The position numbers and the translations under genes were made by a program. Positions 44,885-55,626 of a stretch of DNA of 64,000 nt are shown one piece after another. Origin of the DNA: an uncultured Croceitalea sp. (GTDB taxonomy: Bacteria; Bacteroidota; Bacteroidia; Flavobacteriales; Flavobacteriaceae); contig CANMOV010000007.1 in NCBI GenBank assembly GCA_947499565.1, positions 1 to 64,000 on the forward strand. Reading direction: 5' to 3'. The notes beneath the pieces are model-generated. The model searched no databases and was not told where the DNA came from. It was given only the letters and a program-made list of their open reading frames with translations. The stretch's first letter is position 1, and each line of letters opens with the position of its first letter.

Positions 44885-45610
44885 ATGTATTATTACCTCA
44901 TAATTGTCCTTCAGGGGTTTTGTGTTTACCACTGCTACTCACATAAAAATAGCTACTATTGGATTTTTGCAATTATTTTTCTTCCAGTTATAGGGTCATT
45001 ATTATATCTATTTATGAATGTAATTCAAAAAAGAGATATAGAAAAGGCTCAAGAATCCATTGTTACTGCAATAAACCCTTCAAAAAGGATTAAGGATTTA
45101 GAAAAGCGACTAAAATTTTCCGAAACTTTTGAAAACAAAGTTGCACTTGCAGATGCCTATTTGGATGAAAAAATGTTCAATGAAGCAATTGAACATTATC
45201 AAGGATCATTAAAAGATGTTTTTAAGAATGATTTTTATGTACTTACAAAGCTTCAAGAGGCTTATTATTATACATCTAAATTTAAAGCTTCAATTGCCAC
45301 GGCAGAACGAATAATAGACAATCCAAGTTTTAAAAAATCTAGGTCGTCCTTTTTATACGGAATGGCATTGGAAAAAAATGGCGATTTAAAGAAAGCTGAA
45401 GTTTTTCTAAGAAATTTTGATGCTCCTTACAATTACTTTATGGAAAGATTAGAGCTTGCTCGTTTTTTAGTTAGAATTTATAAAATTGAAGATGGAAAGG
45501 GTGTCTATCAGGAAATGGTTAATGAATCTGAAAATATGTCCAAACAAAACTTAAGGAACAATAGGCACTTGATTAAAAAAGCTAAAGAAGAACTAAACCA
45601 ATTGAGTTAA
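44885..45610 (+). CDS. Membrane-anchored TPR protein with PLDc_N-like start
   Basis: This 241-residue protein starts with two short hydrophobic helices (about 2-17 and 24-43, WIFAIIFLPVIGSLLYLFM), resembling a PLDc_N-type membrane anchor. A cytoplasmic region of TPR-like helix pairs follows (about 75-215, ALADAYLDEKMFNEAIEHY). No catalytic domain is seen; protein-protein contact is likely. Its TAA overlaps the next ATG as TAATG, so it is coupled to the UDG-like gene. Confidence 0.75.
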   Translation: MYYYLIIVLQGFCVYHCYSHKNSYYWIFAIIFLPVIGSLLYLFMNVIQKRDIEKAQESIVTAINPSKRIKDLEKRLKFSETFENKVALADAYLDEKMFNEAIEHYQGSLKDVFKNDFYVLTKLQEAYYYTSKFKASIATAERIIDNPSFKKSRSSFLYGMALEKNGDLKKAEVFLRNFDAPYNYFMERLELARFLVRIYKIEDGKGVYQEMVNESENMSKQNLRNNRHLIKKAKEELNQLS

Positions 45611-46275
45611 TGTTTCAGCATAAACATCCTTACCCTCCTTTTCTTTTTCCTGGAGTTAAAAAATTAATTGTTGGAACGCTTCCACCTCCAAGATTTACTA
45701 CTAGGGAATTTAAAGAAAGAGATGTCGATTTTTGTTATGGAAGTCGCGATGGACAACTATGGCCTATTTTAAATAAAATTTTCGCACTTAACTTAACTTT
45801 TGAAACTACAAAAGAAGCTGCTGACGAGAGAAAACAATTTCTCAAGGAAAAAAAAATTGGAATCTGTGATATTGTTGATAGTGCCGAACGAGAAAAAATT
45901 GATGCTTCGGATTTAGGAATGCAAAATGCGAAGCTGAGGGATATTCTAGGTTACTTAGAAAAATATGAATCTGTAGATACGCTTTTGTTTACTGGTGGAA
46001 ATAGTAAGAACGGTCCAGAATACTTTTTTAGAAAGCTATTGAAAAGGGATGCTATTAAATATGATGTGGTTTCTGATAATGTTCCAAGAATTCATCAATT
46101 TACGCATCCTAGAACAAAAAAACTTATTAAAACAGTTTCGCTAACTGCACCTTCTGGAGCTGCTAACAGAGCAGTAGGTAGTCTTCAATTATACAAAGAC
46201 TTAAAAGATCAGAACCCCAAGTTCAATACTTTTGATTTTAGAGTACTACAATACAAAGAACACTTTCTACGATAA
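45610..46275 (+). CDS. Uracil-DNA glycosylase superfamily protein
   Basis: This 221-residue protein resembles the UDG fold: VGTLPPPRF (motif 1 region), CYGSRDGQLWPIL, LLFTGGNSKNG and the C-terminal TAPSGAANRAVGS, where canonical enzymes have HPS-type motifs. It could be a mismatch-specific or divergent glycosylase; catalytic residues are not certain. It is translationally coupled to the TPR protein gene. Confidence 0.65.
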   Translation: MFQHKHPYPPFLFPGVKKLIVGTLPPPRFTTREFKERDVDFCYGSRDGQLWPILNKIFALNLTFETTKEAADERKQFLKEKKIGICDIVDSAEREKIDASDLGMQNAKLRDILGYLEKYESVDTLLFTGGNSKNGPEYFFRKLLKRDAIKYDVVSDNVPRIHQFTHPRTKKLIKTVSLTAPSGAANRAVGSLQLYKDLKDQNPKFNTFDFRVLQYKEHFLR

Positions 46276-46398
46276 CGGTTTCGTTTGTTAGAAATTAGCT
46301 TTTCACAGTGCCAATGTGTGATTTGGCTATAATTTAATGATGAATTTTAGCATTTATAACGATATTTGATATCACCCATTAACGAAAATAATAGGCAG

Positions 46399-48954
46399 AT
46401 GAGTCAAATGCAGCAGGCAAAAAGATTAGAAGAATTTAAAAAATCTGTTACTAATAAATTTAATATTTATAACAGTCTTTTTTTAAGCTTACCTTACCGT
46501 AATATAGAAAATGTGGGAATGCTTATTCCCCTGTTATTTGAACATTGTGAAAAAGGATTAAAAAATGGGGAGAAACCGCAGGAAATTTTAGAAACATTCT
46601 TTACAAATTTTGCTGGGATTAAGGATGAAAAGGACAGATTAGATTTCATGTTTCGTATCATTCAGTATGTGGAAAGGCAAGTGGTTTTATATGATAGTGT
46701 AGAAGATTCTGCTTTTCCTAAACTCCAAGAATATACAAGTTCACTTTCTATAAAAGATTATTTTGAATTAGTAAATCGCAGCAAAAATTGGGATAAGATA
46801 TCTAAAAAACTATCAACTTTTAGTGCCAGAATAGTATTAACGGCACACCCAACGCAATTTTATACTCCTTCGGTTTTAGATATTATTGCTGAGTTACGCT
46901 CGCTAATAGATAGTGACCAAATAAATGATATTGATGTTACGCTACAACAATTAGGATTAACTTCCTTAGTTAATGCAAAAAAGCCAACACCTTTAGATGA
47001 GGCAAAAAACATTATCTATATTCTTAGAAATACGTATTATGATGCTATTGGAGAGTTGTTCCAGTATGTAAAGAGTAATATTAGAAATGAAGGTTTTGAT
47101 AATTATGATATCATGAAGTTGGGCTTTTGGCCAGGAGGTGATCGTGATGGGAATCCATTTGTAACCGCTTCTATAACGAAACAGGTGTCTGATGAGTTGC
47201 GTGTTACTTTAATGAAGTGTTACTACAATGAACTTAAAACGCTTCGCAAAAAACTGACATTTAAAGGGCTGCAAGATGAGTTAAATCTGCTTAGTGATAA
47301 GCTGTATAAATCTATGTTTGATGTTAACATTGTACTTACTTATGAAGAAATTGTTAACTCTTTGCTTAAAATTAGAGAAAACCTAGATTTAAATTATCAT
47401 GGACTGTATTTAGATAAGTTAGACGAACTGATTGATAAAGTGCATATTTTCAAAACTCATTTTGCAACATTAGATATTCGACAGGACCATAGTAAGCATT
47501 ATGTGGTAGTAGAATCCATTTTAAAAAAACAGGGTGTTATTAAAGAAACCTTAAATGAGCTTAAAGATAAAGAGTTGACAAAATTACTCTTGAAAGAAGA
47601 TTTTAAATTAAAGCCAGGTGATTTTGATGAGGATATCGTAAAAGATACAATTACTAACATTCAACAACTAAAAGCTATTCAAGAGAGAAATGGAGAAGAA
47701 GGCTGTAACCGCTATATCATAAGTAATTCTGAAGATATTTTTGCCGTCCTTTTTGTTTTTGGCTTATTCCGTTGGTGTGGATGGTTAGAAAAAGACATCA
47801 CTTTTGACATTATTCCGCTTTTTGAAACTATGAAGGGTATGGAGGCTTCTGAAGAAGTTATGCAAACTCTGTTTGATATTCCTAGCTATAGAAAGCATTT
47901 GGAACGACGCAAAGATGCACATACAGTTATGTTAGGCTTTTCGGATGGGACTAAAGATGGGGGGTATCTAAAAGCAAACTGGTCCATATTAAAGACAAAG
48001 GAAACCATAAGTAGGGTTTGTAAAAAGAATGGTATAAAAGTTATGTTTTTTGATGGTAGGGGAGGCCCACCGGCAAGAGGCGGAGGTAAAACGCACCGTT
48101 TTTACGCTGCGCAGACTAAAGATGTTGCAAATCATGAAATACAATTGACCATACAAGGCCAAACGATTACAAGTACTTATGGCACAAAAGAGCAGTTTAT
48201 GCACAATTCTGAACAGTTGTTAACTGCTGGTTTGAGCAATAATCTTTTTGGAAAAGAGCATACGATTTCTGCTACTCAACGTAAGTTAATAGAAGAGCTA
48301 TCTGAATTAAGTTTCGCAAAATATGATGCTTTAAAACAGCATGATAAATTCATCCCGTACTTGGAGCATCGAAGTACGCTAAAATATTATTCCAATGCGA
48401 ATATTGGAAGCCGCCCGGGTAAAAGAGGGAATAAAAAGCAATTGACACTTTCTGACCTTAGAGCAATTTCGTTCGTGGGTTCTTGGAGCCAGTTAAAACA
48501 AAATGTTCCTGGTTATTTTGGCTTAGGCTCGGCCATAAAAGAATTTGCAGATCAAGGAAGATTAAAAGAAGTGAAAAAGTTGTATAAGGAAGTGCCATTT
48601 TTTAGAGCCTTAATGTCTAATAGTATGATGTCTTTGGCTAAAACCAATTTTAATTTAACTAGTTATTTAAAAGAGGATGCCGAATTTGGGGCGTTTTGGA
48701 ATATACTGCATGAAGAATGTCAGCTTTCTGAAAAAATGTTGCTCCAAATTTCTGAGCAGAAAATCTTAATGGAAAACGAAGCAGTTTCCCGCGAATCTGT
48801 GAAAATTAGGGAAAAGATTGTTTTGCCCTTACTAGTAATACAGCAAAACGCATTGTTTCATATAACCCAAAACTCCAAGTTTAAGGAACTTTACGAAAAG
48901 ATTGTGACACGATCCCTTTATGGCAATATTAATGCAAGTCGGAATTCTGCTTAA
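46399..48954 (+). CDS. ppc: Phosphoenolpyruvate carboxylase
   Basis: Ppc carboxylates PEP to oxaloacetate to refill the TCA cycle. The 851-residue protein has the catalytic His in VLTAHPTQF (about 149), GFWPGGDRDGNPF (about 243), MLGFSDGTKDGG (about 511) and FFDGRGGPPARGGG (about 550). I start at ATG 46399; the longer frame opens at a TTG (46366) in a sequence resembling a -7 element (GATATTTG). It converges on the M20 peptidase gene with a 5-base gap. Confidence 0.95.
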   Translation: MSQMQQAKRLEEFKKSVTNKFNIYNSLFLSLPYRNIENVGMLIPLLFEHCEKGLKNGEKPQEILETFFTNFAGIKDEKDRLDFMFRIIQYVERQVVLYDSVEDSAFPKLQEYTSSLSIKDYFELVNRSKNWDKISKKLSTFSARIVLTAHPTQFYTPSVLDIIAELRSLIDSDQINDIDVTLQQLGLTSLVNAKKPTPLDEAKNIIYILRNTYYDAIGELFQYVKSNIRNEGFDNYDIMKLGFWPGGDRDGNPFVTASITKQVSDELRVTLMKCYYNELKTLRKKLTFKGLQDELNLLSDKLYKSMFDVNIVLTYEEIVNSLLKIRENLDLNYHGLYLDKLDELIDKVHIFKTHFATLDIRQDHSKHYVVVESILKKQGVIKETLNELKDKELTKLLLKEDFKLKPGDFDEDIVKDTITNIQQLKAIQERNGEEGCNRYIISNSEDIFAVLFVFGLFRWCGWLEKDITFDIIPLFETMKGMEASEEVMQTLFDIPSYRKHLERRKDAHTVMLGFSDGTKDGGYLKANWSILKTKETISRVCKKNGIKVMFFDGRGGPPARGGGKTHRFYAAQTKDVANHEIQLTIQGQTITSTYGTKEQFMHNSEQLLTAGLSNNLFGKEHTISATQRKLIEELSELSFAKYDALKQHDKFIPYLEHRSTLKYYSNANIGSRPGKRGNKKQLTLSDLRAISFVGSWSQLKQNVPGYFGLGSAIKEFADQGRLKEVKKLYKEVPFFRALMSNSMMSLAKTNFNLTSYLKEDAEFGAFWNILHEECQLSEKMLLQISEQKILMENEAVSRESVKIREKIVLPLLVIQQNALFHITQNSKFKELYEKIVTRSLYGNINASRNSA

Positions 48955-48959
48955 TATTT

Positions 48960-50456
48960 TTATTTAATCGAATTACTTAGCATGCCATAAAACGCTTTAA
49001 TTCCATAAGCCAACTGTCCAATTTTGATGTTTTCGTTAGGGCTATGTTGGTTGTTATCTGGGTTAACCATAGGTATAATAAATGCGGGAATCTTTAATTC
49101 ATTAATAAATGGAGCTATTGGTACTGTGCCTCCCATAATGCGTATTTCTACTATTTCCTCATTAAAAGTATTTTGTAAGGTGTTTACCAAAAATTGTCCA
49201 TAACTATTATTAAAATCTGTTCTAAATGCATCAGTTACGGACCCTTCTAAAACGGTTACTATTTTATTATGAGATAAACGTTCCTGTTTGGTTGGAACAT
49301 GGTCTAAAACATGGTATCCCTGCTTTTGAATATGGGTTTTAACTAGTTTTTTTAAGCGATTCCCATCGGATTCTGGTACTAGGCGTAAATCCAATTCTGC
49401 CGTTGCCGTTGCAGGGACAATGGTACGAGCTTTTTTACCAACCCAACCCGAGCCTAATCCACGAATATTTAGACTTGGATATTGCAAAGCCTCTTGATAA
49501 AATTTACCTACTTTCTCAGCAGTATTAAATTGCAATTTTTCGGCTATTGCTTCATTGCTGTCGGGAACGCTCTTTAACACTTTCTGTTCTGCTTCACCCA
49601 AGGTTATACCGTCATAATAACCTGGAGTGGTTACTCGACCGTCAGTATCTTTCATTGTGGCTAATAGCTGTGCTAGTTGAAAACCGGGATTTGGAGCATA
49701 ATTACCATAATGACCACTATGCTGAGGTTTCACTGGTCCGTAAGTTGTTAAAGAAAGTGTGGTAATTCCTCTACATCCATAAACCACGGTTGGTTTTCCC
49801 GATGTATGTACTGGACCATCAGCTATTACTAAAAAGTCGGCCTCTAATAATTCGCGATATTTTTTTACTGCAGCAGGCAAAGGTTTACTACTTTTTTCTT
49901 CTTCACCATCTAGAATCACCTTAACATTAAACGGAAGTTTTTTACCTTCTTTTTTTAGTAAATCAATAGCATTTAAAAGCATGACAATAGGACCTTTATC
50001 ATCTGAAGTTGAGCGTCCAAACAACCGCCAATTATAATCAATAGTTTCATCTAATTCTGTAAACGGAATTGTTTTTAAACCATCTGGACTAGGTTTCTTT
50101 AGAACCACCTTATAAGGACTTTCCTGATTCCATTTACTTGGGTCCACTGATTGCCCATCAAAATGCATATAAATCAACATAGTTGGCTTATCCTCTTCCA
50201 TCGGCAATGCAGCAAAAAACAAAGGGAGGTTTTCGGTCTCTAGCTCCATGGTATTAAAACCTCTAGTGTTAAACTTTTTCTTTAACCAGAAGATATTATC
50301 ATCAATGGCATCTGCATTTAAAGCATCATTTGGGATGGCAACAAAATCACGTAGCTCTGAAATCGCATTAGCCACTTTGGATTTTATTTCAGTTGAGTCT
50401 TGAGTATAAACTAAAGAGGTAAAAATAAGTGCAAGTAAAAAAAATCCTTTTTTCAT
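48960..50456 (-). CDS. Secreted M20-family dipeptidase/peptidase
   Basis: This 498-residue protein has a signal peptide (1-18) and an M20 peptidase fold: YMHFDGQSVDPSKW (zinc ligand and catalytic Asp), GRSTSDDKGPIVMLLNA, VILDGEEEKSSK and a late GGTVPIAPFINEL. The export signal suggests scavenging of peptides, perhaps including aromatic dipeptides. It starts only 27 bases after trpA on the same strand with no terminator visible between, so it may be the tail of the trp operon. Confidence 0.87.
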   Translation of the reverse strand: MKKGFFLLALIFTSLVYTQDSTEIKSKVANAISELRDFVAIPNDALNADAIDDNIFWLKKKFNTRGFNTMELETENLPLFFAALPMEEDKPTMLIYMHFDGQSVDPSKWNQESPYKVVLKKPSPDGLKTIPFTELDETIDYNWRLFGRSTSDDKGPIVMLLNAIDLLKKEGKKLPFNVKVILDGEEEKSSKPLPAAVKKYRELLEADFLVIADGPVHTSGKPTVVYGCRGITTLSLTTYGPVKPQHSGHYGNYAPNPGFQLAQLLATMKDTDGRVTTPGYYDGITLGEAEQKVLKSVPDSNEAIAEKLQFNTAEKVGKFYQEALQYPSLNIRGLGSGWVGKKARTIVPATATAELDLRLVPESDGNRLKKLVKTHIQKQGYHVLDHVPTKQERLSHNKIVTVLEGSVTDAFRTDFNNSYGQFLVNTLQNTFNEEIVEIRIMGGTVPIAPFINELKIPAFIIPMVNPDNNQHSPNENIKIGQLAYGIKAFYGMLSNSIK

Positions 50457-50483
50457 AATATTTTAGGTGTATTTGACATGAAA

Positions 50484-51248
50484 TTAGCGAATTCCAGCGA
50501 TAAAAGTACTTATGTTCTGAACTCCATTATTTGTCAAATGTTTTATAAAAGCAGAACCAATAATAGCACCCTTTGCATTTTTAGTTGCTGCTTTAAAAGT
50601 ATCTGAATCTTTTATACCAAAACCAACAATCTGTGGATTCTTCAAATTCATTTTTGTAATACGGCTAAAATATTCAGTTTGTTTGCTTCCAAAACCAGAT
50701 TTGGAACCTGTAACGCTTGCAGAACTTACCATATAAATAAAGCCGTCAGAGGCTTCATCAATTTGATGAATGCGTTCATCCCTAGTTTGTGGTGTAATTA
50801 AGAATATATTTAGCAGATTATATTTTTTAAAAATCATCTCATAATCCGACTTATAAACATCTAAGGGCAAATCTGGCATGATTAGACCATCAATCCCAAT
50901 CTCATAACATTTTTTGCAAAATGCCTCTACACCATATTGAAGCATAGGGTTAAAATACCCCATAACGATTAATGGAATAGAAACTGATTTCCGAATATCC
51001 TTTAATTGTTCAAAAAGTTTTTCAGTGGTCATTCCGTTTTTCAATGCAGCGGTAGAACTGCCTTGTATGGTTGGCCCATCGGCTAATGGATCGCTAAAGG
51101 GTAAGCCGATTTCAATCATATCGACCCCATTTTTTTCTAAATCTCGAATAATTTCAACGGTATCATTTAAAGCTGGATAACCTGCTGTGAAATATATGGA
51201 GAGGAGTTTTTTGTCCTCTTGGAGTTTCTCAATAATTCTATTACGCAT
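50484..51248 (-). CDS. trpA: Tryptophan synthase alpha chain
   Basis: TrpA releases indole from indole-3-glycerol phosphate and passes it to TrpB. The 254-residue protein has catalytic Glu46 in MIEIGLPFSDP and Asp57 in LADGPTIQ, and the later motif MVSSASVTGSKSG. It overlaps trpB by one base, as is common for this complex. Confidence 0.97.
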   Translation of the reverse strand: MRNRIIEKLQEDKKLLSIYFTAGYPALNDTVEIIRDLEKNGVDMIEIGLPFSDPLADGPTIQGSSTAALKNGMTTEKLFEQLKDIRKSVSIPLIVMGYFNPMLQYGVEAFCKKCYEIGIDGLIMPDLPLDVYKSDYEMIFKKYNLLNIFLITPQTRDERIHQIDEASDGFIYMVSSASVTGSKSGFGSKQTEYFSRITKMNLKNPQIVGFGIKDSDTFKAATKNAKGAIIGSAFIKHLTNNGVQNISTFIAGIR

Positions 51249-52432
51249 TACGCTAACTTAAAGTAATCTATATATGTGTTTAAATCTTTATCGCCTCGGC
51301 CAGATAGGCTTATAACCACGATATCATCTGGTTTAAATTTTCTATGCTCAAAGATTGCGAATGCATGCCCTGTCTCAATTGCAGGAATAATGCCTTCTAA
51401 TTGTGAAAGTTCTAGTCCAGCAGTCATTGCTTCATCATCCGTTGCGGAGTAAAACTCGGCTCTTCCAGATTTGTGTAAGTGAGAATGCATTGGACCAACA
51501 CCAGGATAGTCCAATCCCGCAGAGATGGAATAAGGTTCTGTTATTTGTCCATCAGTAGTTTGCATAAGCATGGTTTTACAACCGTGTATAATACCTATTT
51601 TCCCTAAAGCCGAAGTAGCTGCACTTTCCCCAGTTTCTATTCCTTTTCCTGCTGCTTCAACTGCAATGATACCCACATCTGGCTCATCTAAAAAATGATA
51701 ATAGGTGCCTGCAGCATTACTACCTCCACCGATGCAGGCAACTACATAATCTGGATTTTCTCGACCTTCCTTTTCTTTTAGTTGCCATTTTATTTCTTCT
51801 GAAATTACAGATTGAAAACGGGTAACCATATCAGGGTATGGGTGAGGTCCAATAGCTGAACCAATAATATAATGGGTATCCACAGGATTATTAATCCAAT
51901 CACGAATAGCCTCATTAGTAGCATCTTTTAGGGTTCTACTTCCGGATAAAGCCGGCCTAACCTCCGCTCCTAACATTTTCATGCGAGCAACATTTGGCGC
52001 CTGTCTTGCAATATCTATTTCGCCCATATAAACAATGCATTCCATACCCATTAATGCACATACAGTTGCAGTTGCAACGCCATGTTGACCAGCTCCAGTT
52101 TCTGCTATGATACGGGTTTTTCCTAATTTTTTGGCCATTAAAATTTGACCAATGGTATTGTTTACCTTATGCGCGCCGGTATGGTTTAAATCTTCTCGTT
52201 TTAGATAAATTTTGGTATTGTGTTTTTCCGAAAGACGTTTTGCAAAATATAGGGGAGAAGGCCTACCTACATAATCTTTTAGTAATTGGTGGAATTCTTT
52301 TTGGAAAGATTCCTCATACATAATGTCCAAATACTTTTGGCGTAGTTCTTCCACATTTGGATATAACATTTCTGGAATAAATGCCCCCCCAAACTCTCCA
52401 TAATATCCTTTTTTGTCGGCGTGATAACTCAT
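51248..52432 (-). CDS. trpB: Tryptophan synthase beta chain
   Basis: TrpB condenses indole and serine to tryptophan using PLP. The 394-residue protein has the PLP lysine Lys89 in [45 protein letters not shown] for phosphate binding, and LSGRGDKDL. It is the major TrpB1 type. It overlaps trpF by 4 bases. Confidence 0.97.
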   Translation of the reverse strand: MSYHADKKGYYGEFGGAFIPEMLYPNVEELRQKYLDIMYEESFQKEFHQLLKDYVGRPSPLYFAKRLSEKHNTKIYLKREDLNHTGAHKVNNTIGQILMAKKLGKTRIIAETGAGQHGVATATVCALMGMECIVYMGEIDIARQAPNVARMKMLGAEVRPALSGSRTLKDATNEAIRDWINNPVDTHYIIGSAIGPHPYPDMVTRFQSVISEEIKWQLKEKEGRENPDYVVACIGGGSNAAGTYYHFLDEPDVGIIAVEAAGKGIETGESAATSALGKIGIIHGCKTMLMQTTDGQITEPYSISAGLDYPGVGPMHSHLHKSGRAEFYSATDDEAMTAGLELSQLEGIIPAIETGHAFAIFEHRKFKPDDIVVISLSGRGDKDLNTYIDYFKLA

Positions 52433-53112
52433 TCGATGTTAGTTAGTGATTTTTTAAATTCTTTTAATTTTTCAATATCCTTCAAGCCTGGCGCTAATTC
52501 GAACTTACTATTTACATCTATAGCGTGGCAATATTGTGATTCGGGTCTTTTTGTAAATTCTTTTAATGTTGCTATCTCATCTAAACCGATTCCTCCACTT
52601 AAAAAATAGGGTTTGGTGGAGGGGTAGTTTTTTAAAACGGACCAATTAAAAGTATAGCCATTACCTCCAGGTAATTTTCCCTTTGTGTCAAACAAATAGA
52701 AATCGCAAACATCCTCAAATTGCATTAATTGCTTAAAATCGAAGTTGTCTTTAATTGAAAAAACCTTAATGATTTTAAGATGAGGAACTTGTTTTTTTAG
52801 TTCATCACAAAAGGCAGGGTTTTCATTTCCATGTAATTGAGCATAAAGTAGTTTAAACTGCTTTACTAAATGCTTGATTTCCTGTATTGATGCATCAACA
52901 AAAACGCCAATCTTTTTAATACTATGGGGTACTGATGGCATATCACCTTTAAAATAGCGCTTAGAGGGTTCCCAAAAAATAAAGCCTAAATAATCTGGTT
53001 TTAGCGCTGCAACTTGAGATGTGTTGTTATTCATACCACAGACTTTCAACTTTAAAGAATCCTTTTCTTTAGTTGCCAGATTTTTGTCGTTATTGGTATA
53101 ATAATAATCCAT
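52429..53112 (-). CDS. trpF: Phosphoribosylanthranilate isomerase
   Basis: TrpF isomerises PRA to CdRP by an Amadori rearrangement. The 227-residue protein has the catalytic Cys in LKVCGM (about 25), [16 protein letters not shown], and [16 protein letters not shown] with the catalytic Asp. It carries about 20 extra N-terminal residues before the domain. It is part of the trp operon between trpC and trpB. Confidence 0.95.
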   Translation of the reverse strand: MDYYYTNNDKNLATKEKDSLKLKVCGMNNNTSQVAALKPDYLGFIFWEPSKRYFKGDMPSVPHSIKKIGVFVDASIQEIKHLVKQFKLLYAQLHGNENPAFCDELKKQVPHLKIIKVFSIKDNFDFKQLMQFEDVCDFYLFDTKGKLPGGNGYTFNWSVLKNYPSTKPYFLSGGIGLDEIATLKEFTKRPESQYCHAIDVNSKFELAPGLKDIEKLKEFKKSLTNIE

Positions 53113-53195
53113 CTTTTATAGTATATCCTTTATGTCAGGTCGAGTGTTTTGAAACTTGTTTTAAAATGTATCGAGACTTACTTCTTCTCGATATG

Positions 53196-53981
53196 CTATT
53201 TTTTTAATTTATTAATAAATTCTGCTGCACTTTTACCGGGATTGTCGGTTTTCATAAAATTCTCACCAATTAGAAAACCTTGGTATCCAAATTGTTTTAA
53301 ATCTTGAATTGCCTCAATAGTGCTAATTCCACTTTCTGATACTTTCACAAAGTCATCAGAGATAAGGTTCGATAGTTTTTTGCTTGTCTCTAGACTTACT
53401 TTAAAGGTTTTTAAATTTCGATTGTTGACTCCAACCATATCCAAACTAGGCATAATGGATTTTTGCAACTCCTCCTCATTATGCACTTCTAATAACACTT
53501 CTAATCCAATACTTTTTGCAAGCTCAGATAGTGTTTTTATTTCTGTTCTTGTCAATACTGCGGCAATCAATAGAATTACATCTGCACCATGCGCTTTTGC
53601 TTCTAAAATTTGATATTCGCTAATTATAAATTCTTTTCTAAGTATAGGCATGGTAACAGAAGTTCTCGCTAAGAGTAAATCTTCCAAAGAACCTCCAAAA
53701 TATTTGATATCTGTTAAAACACTCATACCAGAAACACCTCCATTCTCATAGCCAATAGCTACTTGACCAACATTGGTATTCTGGTTTATAGTGCCTTTAG
53801 AAGGAGAGCGTCTTTTATGTTCTGCAATAATTCCAGTATTACTTTTTTGTAATGCACTTGTCAATGATTTTCCTTTGCGACCAAAAAGAACGGATTGTTC
53901 CAATTGAGAATTGGGAATTAGTGATTTTTTTAAATCGACTTCCTTTCTTTTGTCAGCTACTATTTTATCTAGTATGTTCAT
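53196..53981 (-). CDS. trpC: Indole-3-glycerol-phosphate synthase
   Basis: TrpC closes the indole ring, making indole-3-glycerol phosphate. The 261-residue protein has IIAEHKRRSPSKG (catalytic Lys and Glu), VLTDIKYFGGS, ILRKEFIISEYQI, GVNNRNLKTFKVS and VSESGIS. It is unfused to TrpF. Gaps of 83 and 86 bases separate it from trpF and trpD. Confidence 0.96.
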   Translation of the reverse strand: MNILDKIVADKRKEVDLKKSLIPNSQLEQSVLFGRKGKSLTSALQKSNTGIIAEHKRRSPSKGTINQNTNVGQVAIGYENGGVSGMSVLTDIKYFGGSLEDLLLARTSVTMPILRKEFIISEYQILEAKAHGADVILLIAAVLTRTEIKTLSELAKSIGLEVLLEVHNEEELQKSIMPSLDMVGVNNRNLKTFKVSLETSKKLSNLISDDFVKVSESGISTIEAIQDLKQFGYQGFLIGENFMKTDNPGKSAAEFINKLKK

Positions 53982-54067
53982 GTTCTATTCTTTGTCATTT
54001 TGGCCTAAGCTAAGCGATTGAAAAATCTTAATTTTCTTAAGAGTTCTTATATGCGTCCAACATGACA

Positions 54068-55063
54068 TTAGTTTTTACTTAATTCCTGCAATTTCTTTAA
54101 TGCCAACAATCCATTTCCGCTAAGTAATGATTCCTTAGCTTTTTCGAACCCTTCTTTGGGGCTTATTTGTTTTACGGTTGCAATAGCAACTCCAGCATTG
54201 GCACAAACCACATTATTTTGAGCTTCAGTTCCTTTTCCACTTAAAATGTCTGTAAATATTTGTGCTGAATCTGGCACATCATTACCACCAATAATTTCTG
54301 TCGCTTTAACTGTAGTTATTCCAAAATCTGAGGGTTTTATAATACTTTCCGAACCATTAGAAATTGTTTTGGTATCTCCGGTAAGACTAATTTCGTCATA
54401 GCCATCCAAAGCATGTAAAATGGTAAAATTCTTATCTGTATTTTGATATAAATACCCGTACATCCTTGCCAATTCTAAATTAAAAACTCCAACCATTTGA
54501 TTTTTTGGAAATGCAGGGTTAACCATGGGACCTAGCATATTAAAAAAGGTCTTTACAGCCAATTCTCTGCGTATTGGAGCTACATTCTTCATTGCCGGGT
54601 GAAATAATGGTGCATGTAAAACACATATACCTGCCTCATCTATAGACTTTTTTAAGAAGTCAACGTCATTACTAAACTTAATGCCTAAGAACTCCATTAC
54701 ATTACTACTACCACATTTTGAAGAAACACCGTAATTACCATGTTTGGTGACTTTTATACCAGCCCCTGCGGAAACAAAAGAAGATAGTGTAGAAATGTTA
54801 AAAGTGTCTTTACCATCACCACCGGTACCACATAAATCAATGGGGTTGTATTCAGATAAATCAATTGCTAAGCATAATTCTAGAAGTGCATCGCGGAAAC
54901 CTTCTAACTCTTCAATGGTGATGCTACGCATCATATATACCGTTAAAAATGCAGTTATCTGACTTGTGTTATAATCTCCCTTAGCAATATTTACCAAAAT
55001 TTGCTTGGCATAATCTTTTTCAAGGATTTCGTGATTAATAAGTCTATTTAGTGTCTCTTTCAT
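54068..55063 (-). CDS. trpD: Anthranilate phosphoribosyltransferase
   Basis: TrpD transfers phosphoribose from PRPP to anthranilate. The 331-residue protein has the PRPP loop CGTGGDGKDTFN (78-89), KHGNYGVSSKCGSSNVMEFLG and LGPMVNPAFPKNQMVGVF. I start at ATG 55063, which overlaps the trpG TGA as ATGA; the longer frame starts at a TTG (55075) inside trpG. Confidence 0.96.
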   Translation of the reverse strand: MKETLNRLINHEILEKDYAKQILVNIAKGDYNTSQITAFLTVYMMRSITIEELEGFRDALLELCLAIDLSEYNPIDLCGTGGDGKDTFNISTLSSFVSAGAGIKVTKHGNYGVSSKCGSSNVMEFLGIKFSNDVDFLKKSIDEAGICVLHAPLFHPAMKNVAPIRRELAVKTFFNMLGPMVNPAFPKNQMVGVFNLELARMYGYLYQNTDKNFTILHALDGYDEISLTGDTKTISNGSESIIKPSDFGITTVKATEIIGGNDVPDSAQIFTDILSGKGTEAQNNVVCANAGVAIATVKQISPKEGFEKAKESLLSGNGLLALKKLQELSKN

Positions 55064-55626
55064 TTTTGTAACCAATTTTTCAATATTTGTTTCCCTTGCG
55101 GTGTTAAAACCGACTCTGGATGAAACTGTACTGCTCTAATATCAAATTCTTTATGTCTTAAAGACATTACTTGTCCATTTTCATCAAAAGAAGTAGCTTC
55201 TAAACTATTCGGTAGGTTTGAATTTACCACCCAGGAATGATAACGACCGACTTCGATTTGGTTTGGTAGACCATTAAAAATATAATCGTCTTTTGTAATT
55301 TTTATTGTCGTAGCAACACCGTGATATACTTTGTCTAGATTTAGTAAACTACCTCCAAAAACTTCTCCGATAGCTTGTTGCCCAAGGCATACACCAAGTA
55401 TTCTTTTTTTACCTGCATAAGTGCCTATTATTTCTTTTAAAAGCCCAGCTTCATCTGGAATGCCTGGACCAGGAGAAAGCACAATTTCTTGGAAATCATC
55501 CACTTCTTCTATTGTTAATTGGTCATTACGTTTTACAATTACCTTGCAATCCAAATCTTCTAGATAGTGCACCAAATTATAGGTGAAACTATCGTAATTA
55601 TCTATCATTAATATCTTTCTTTCCAT
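55060..55626 (-). CDS. trpG: Anthranilate synthase glutamine amidotransferase subunit
   Basis: TrpG supplies ammonia from glutamine to TrpE. This 188-residue class I amidotransferase has LSPGPGIPDEAG, the nucleophile Cys80 in GVCLGQQAIG and the catalytic His in VQFHPESVLTP. It may also serve folate (PabA) synthesis, as in many bacteria, but this is not shown here. It directly follows the trpE stop. Confidence 0.96.
   Translation of the reverse strand: MERKILMIDNYDSFTYNLVHYLEDLDCKVIVKRNDQLTIEEVDDFQEIVLSPGPGIPDEAGLLKEIIGTYAGKKRILGVCLGQQAIGEVFGGSLLNLDKVYHGVATTIKITKDDYIFNGLPNQIEVGRYHSWVVNSNLPNSLEATSFDENGQVMSLRHKEFDIRAVQFHPESVLTPQGKQILKNWLQK

Noticed and set aside
55064-55075. Longer trpD start at TTG 55075
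   Set aside because: It lies in trpG; the ATG at 55063 overlaps the trpG stop as ATGA, a standard coupling.
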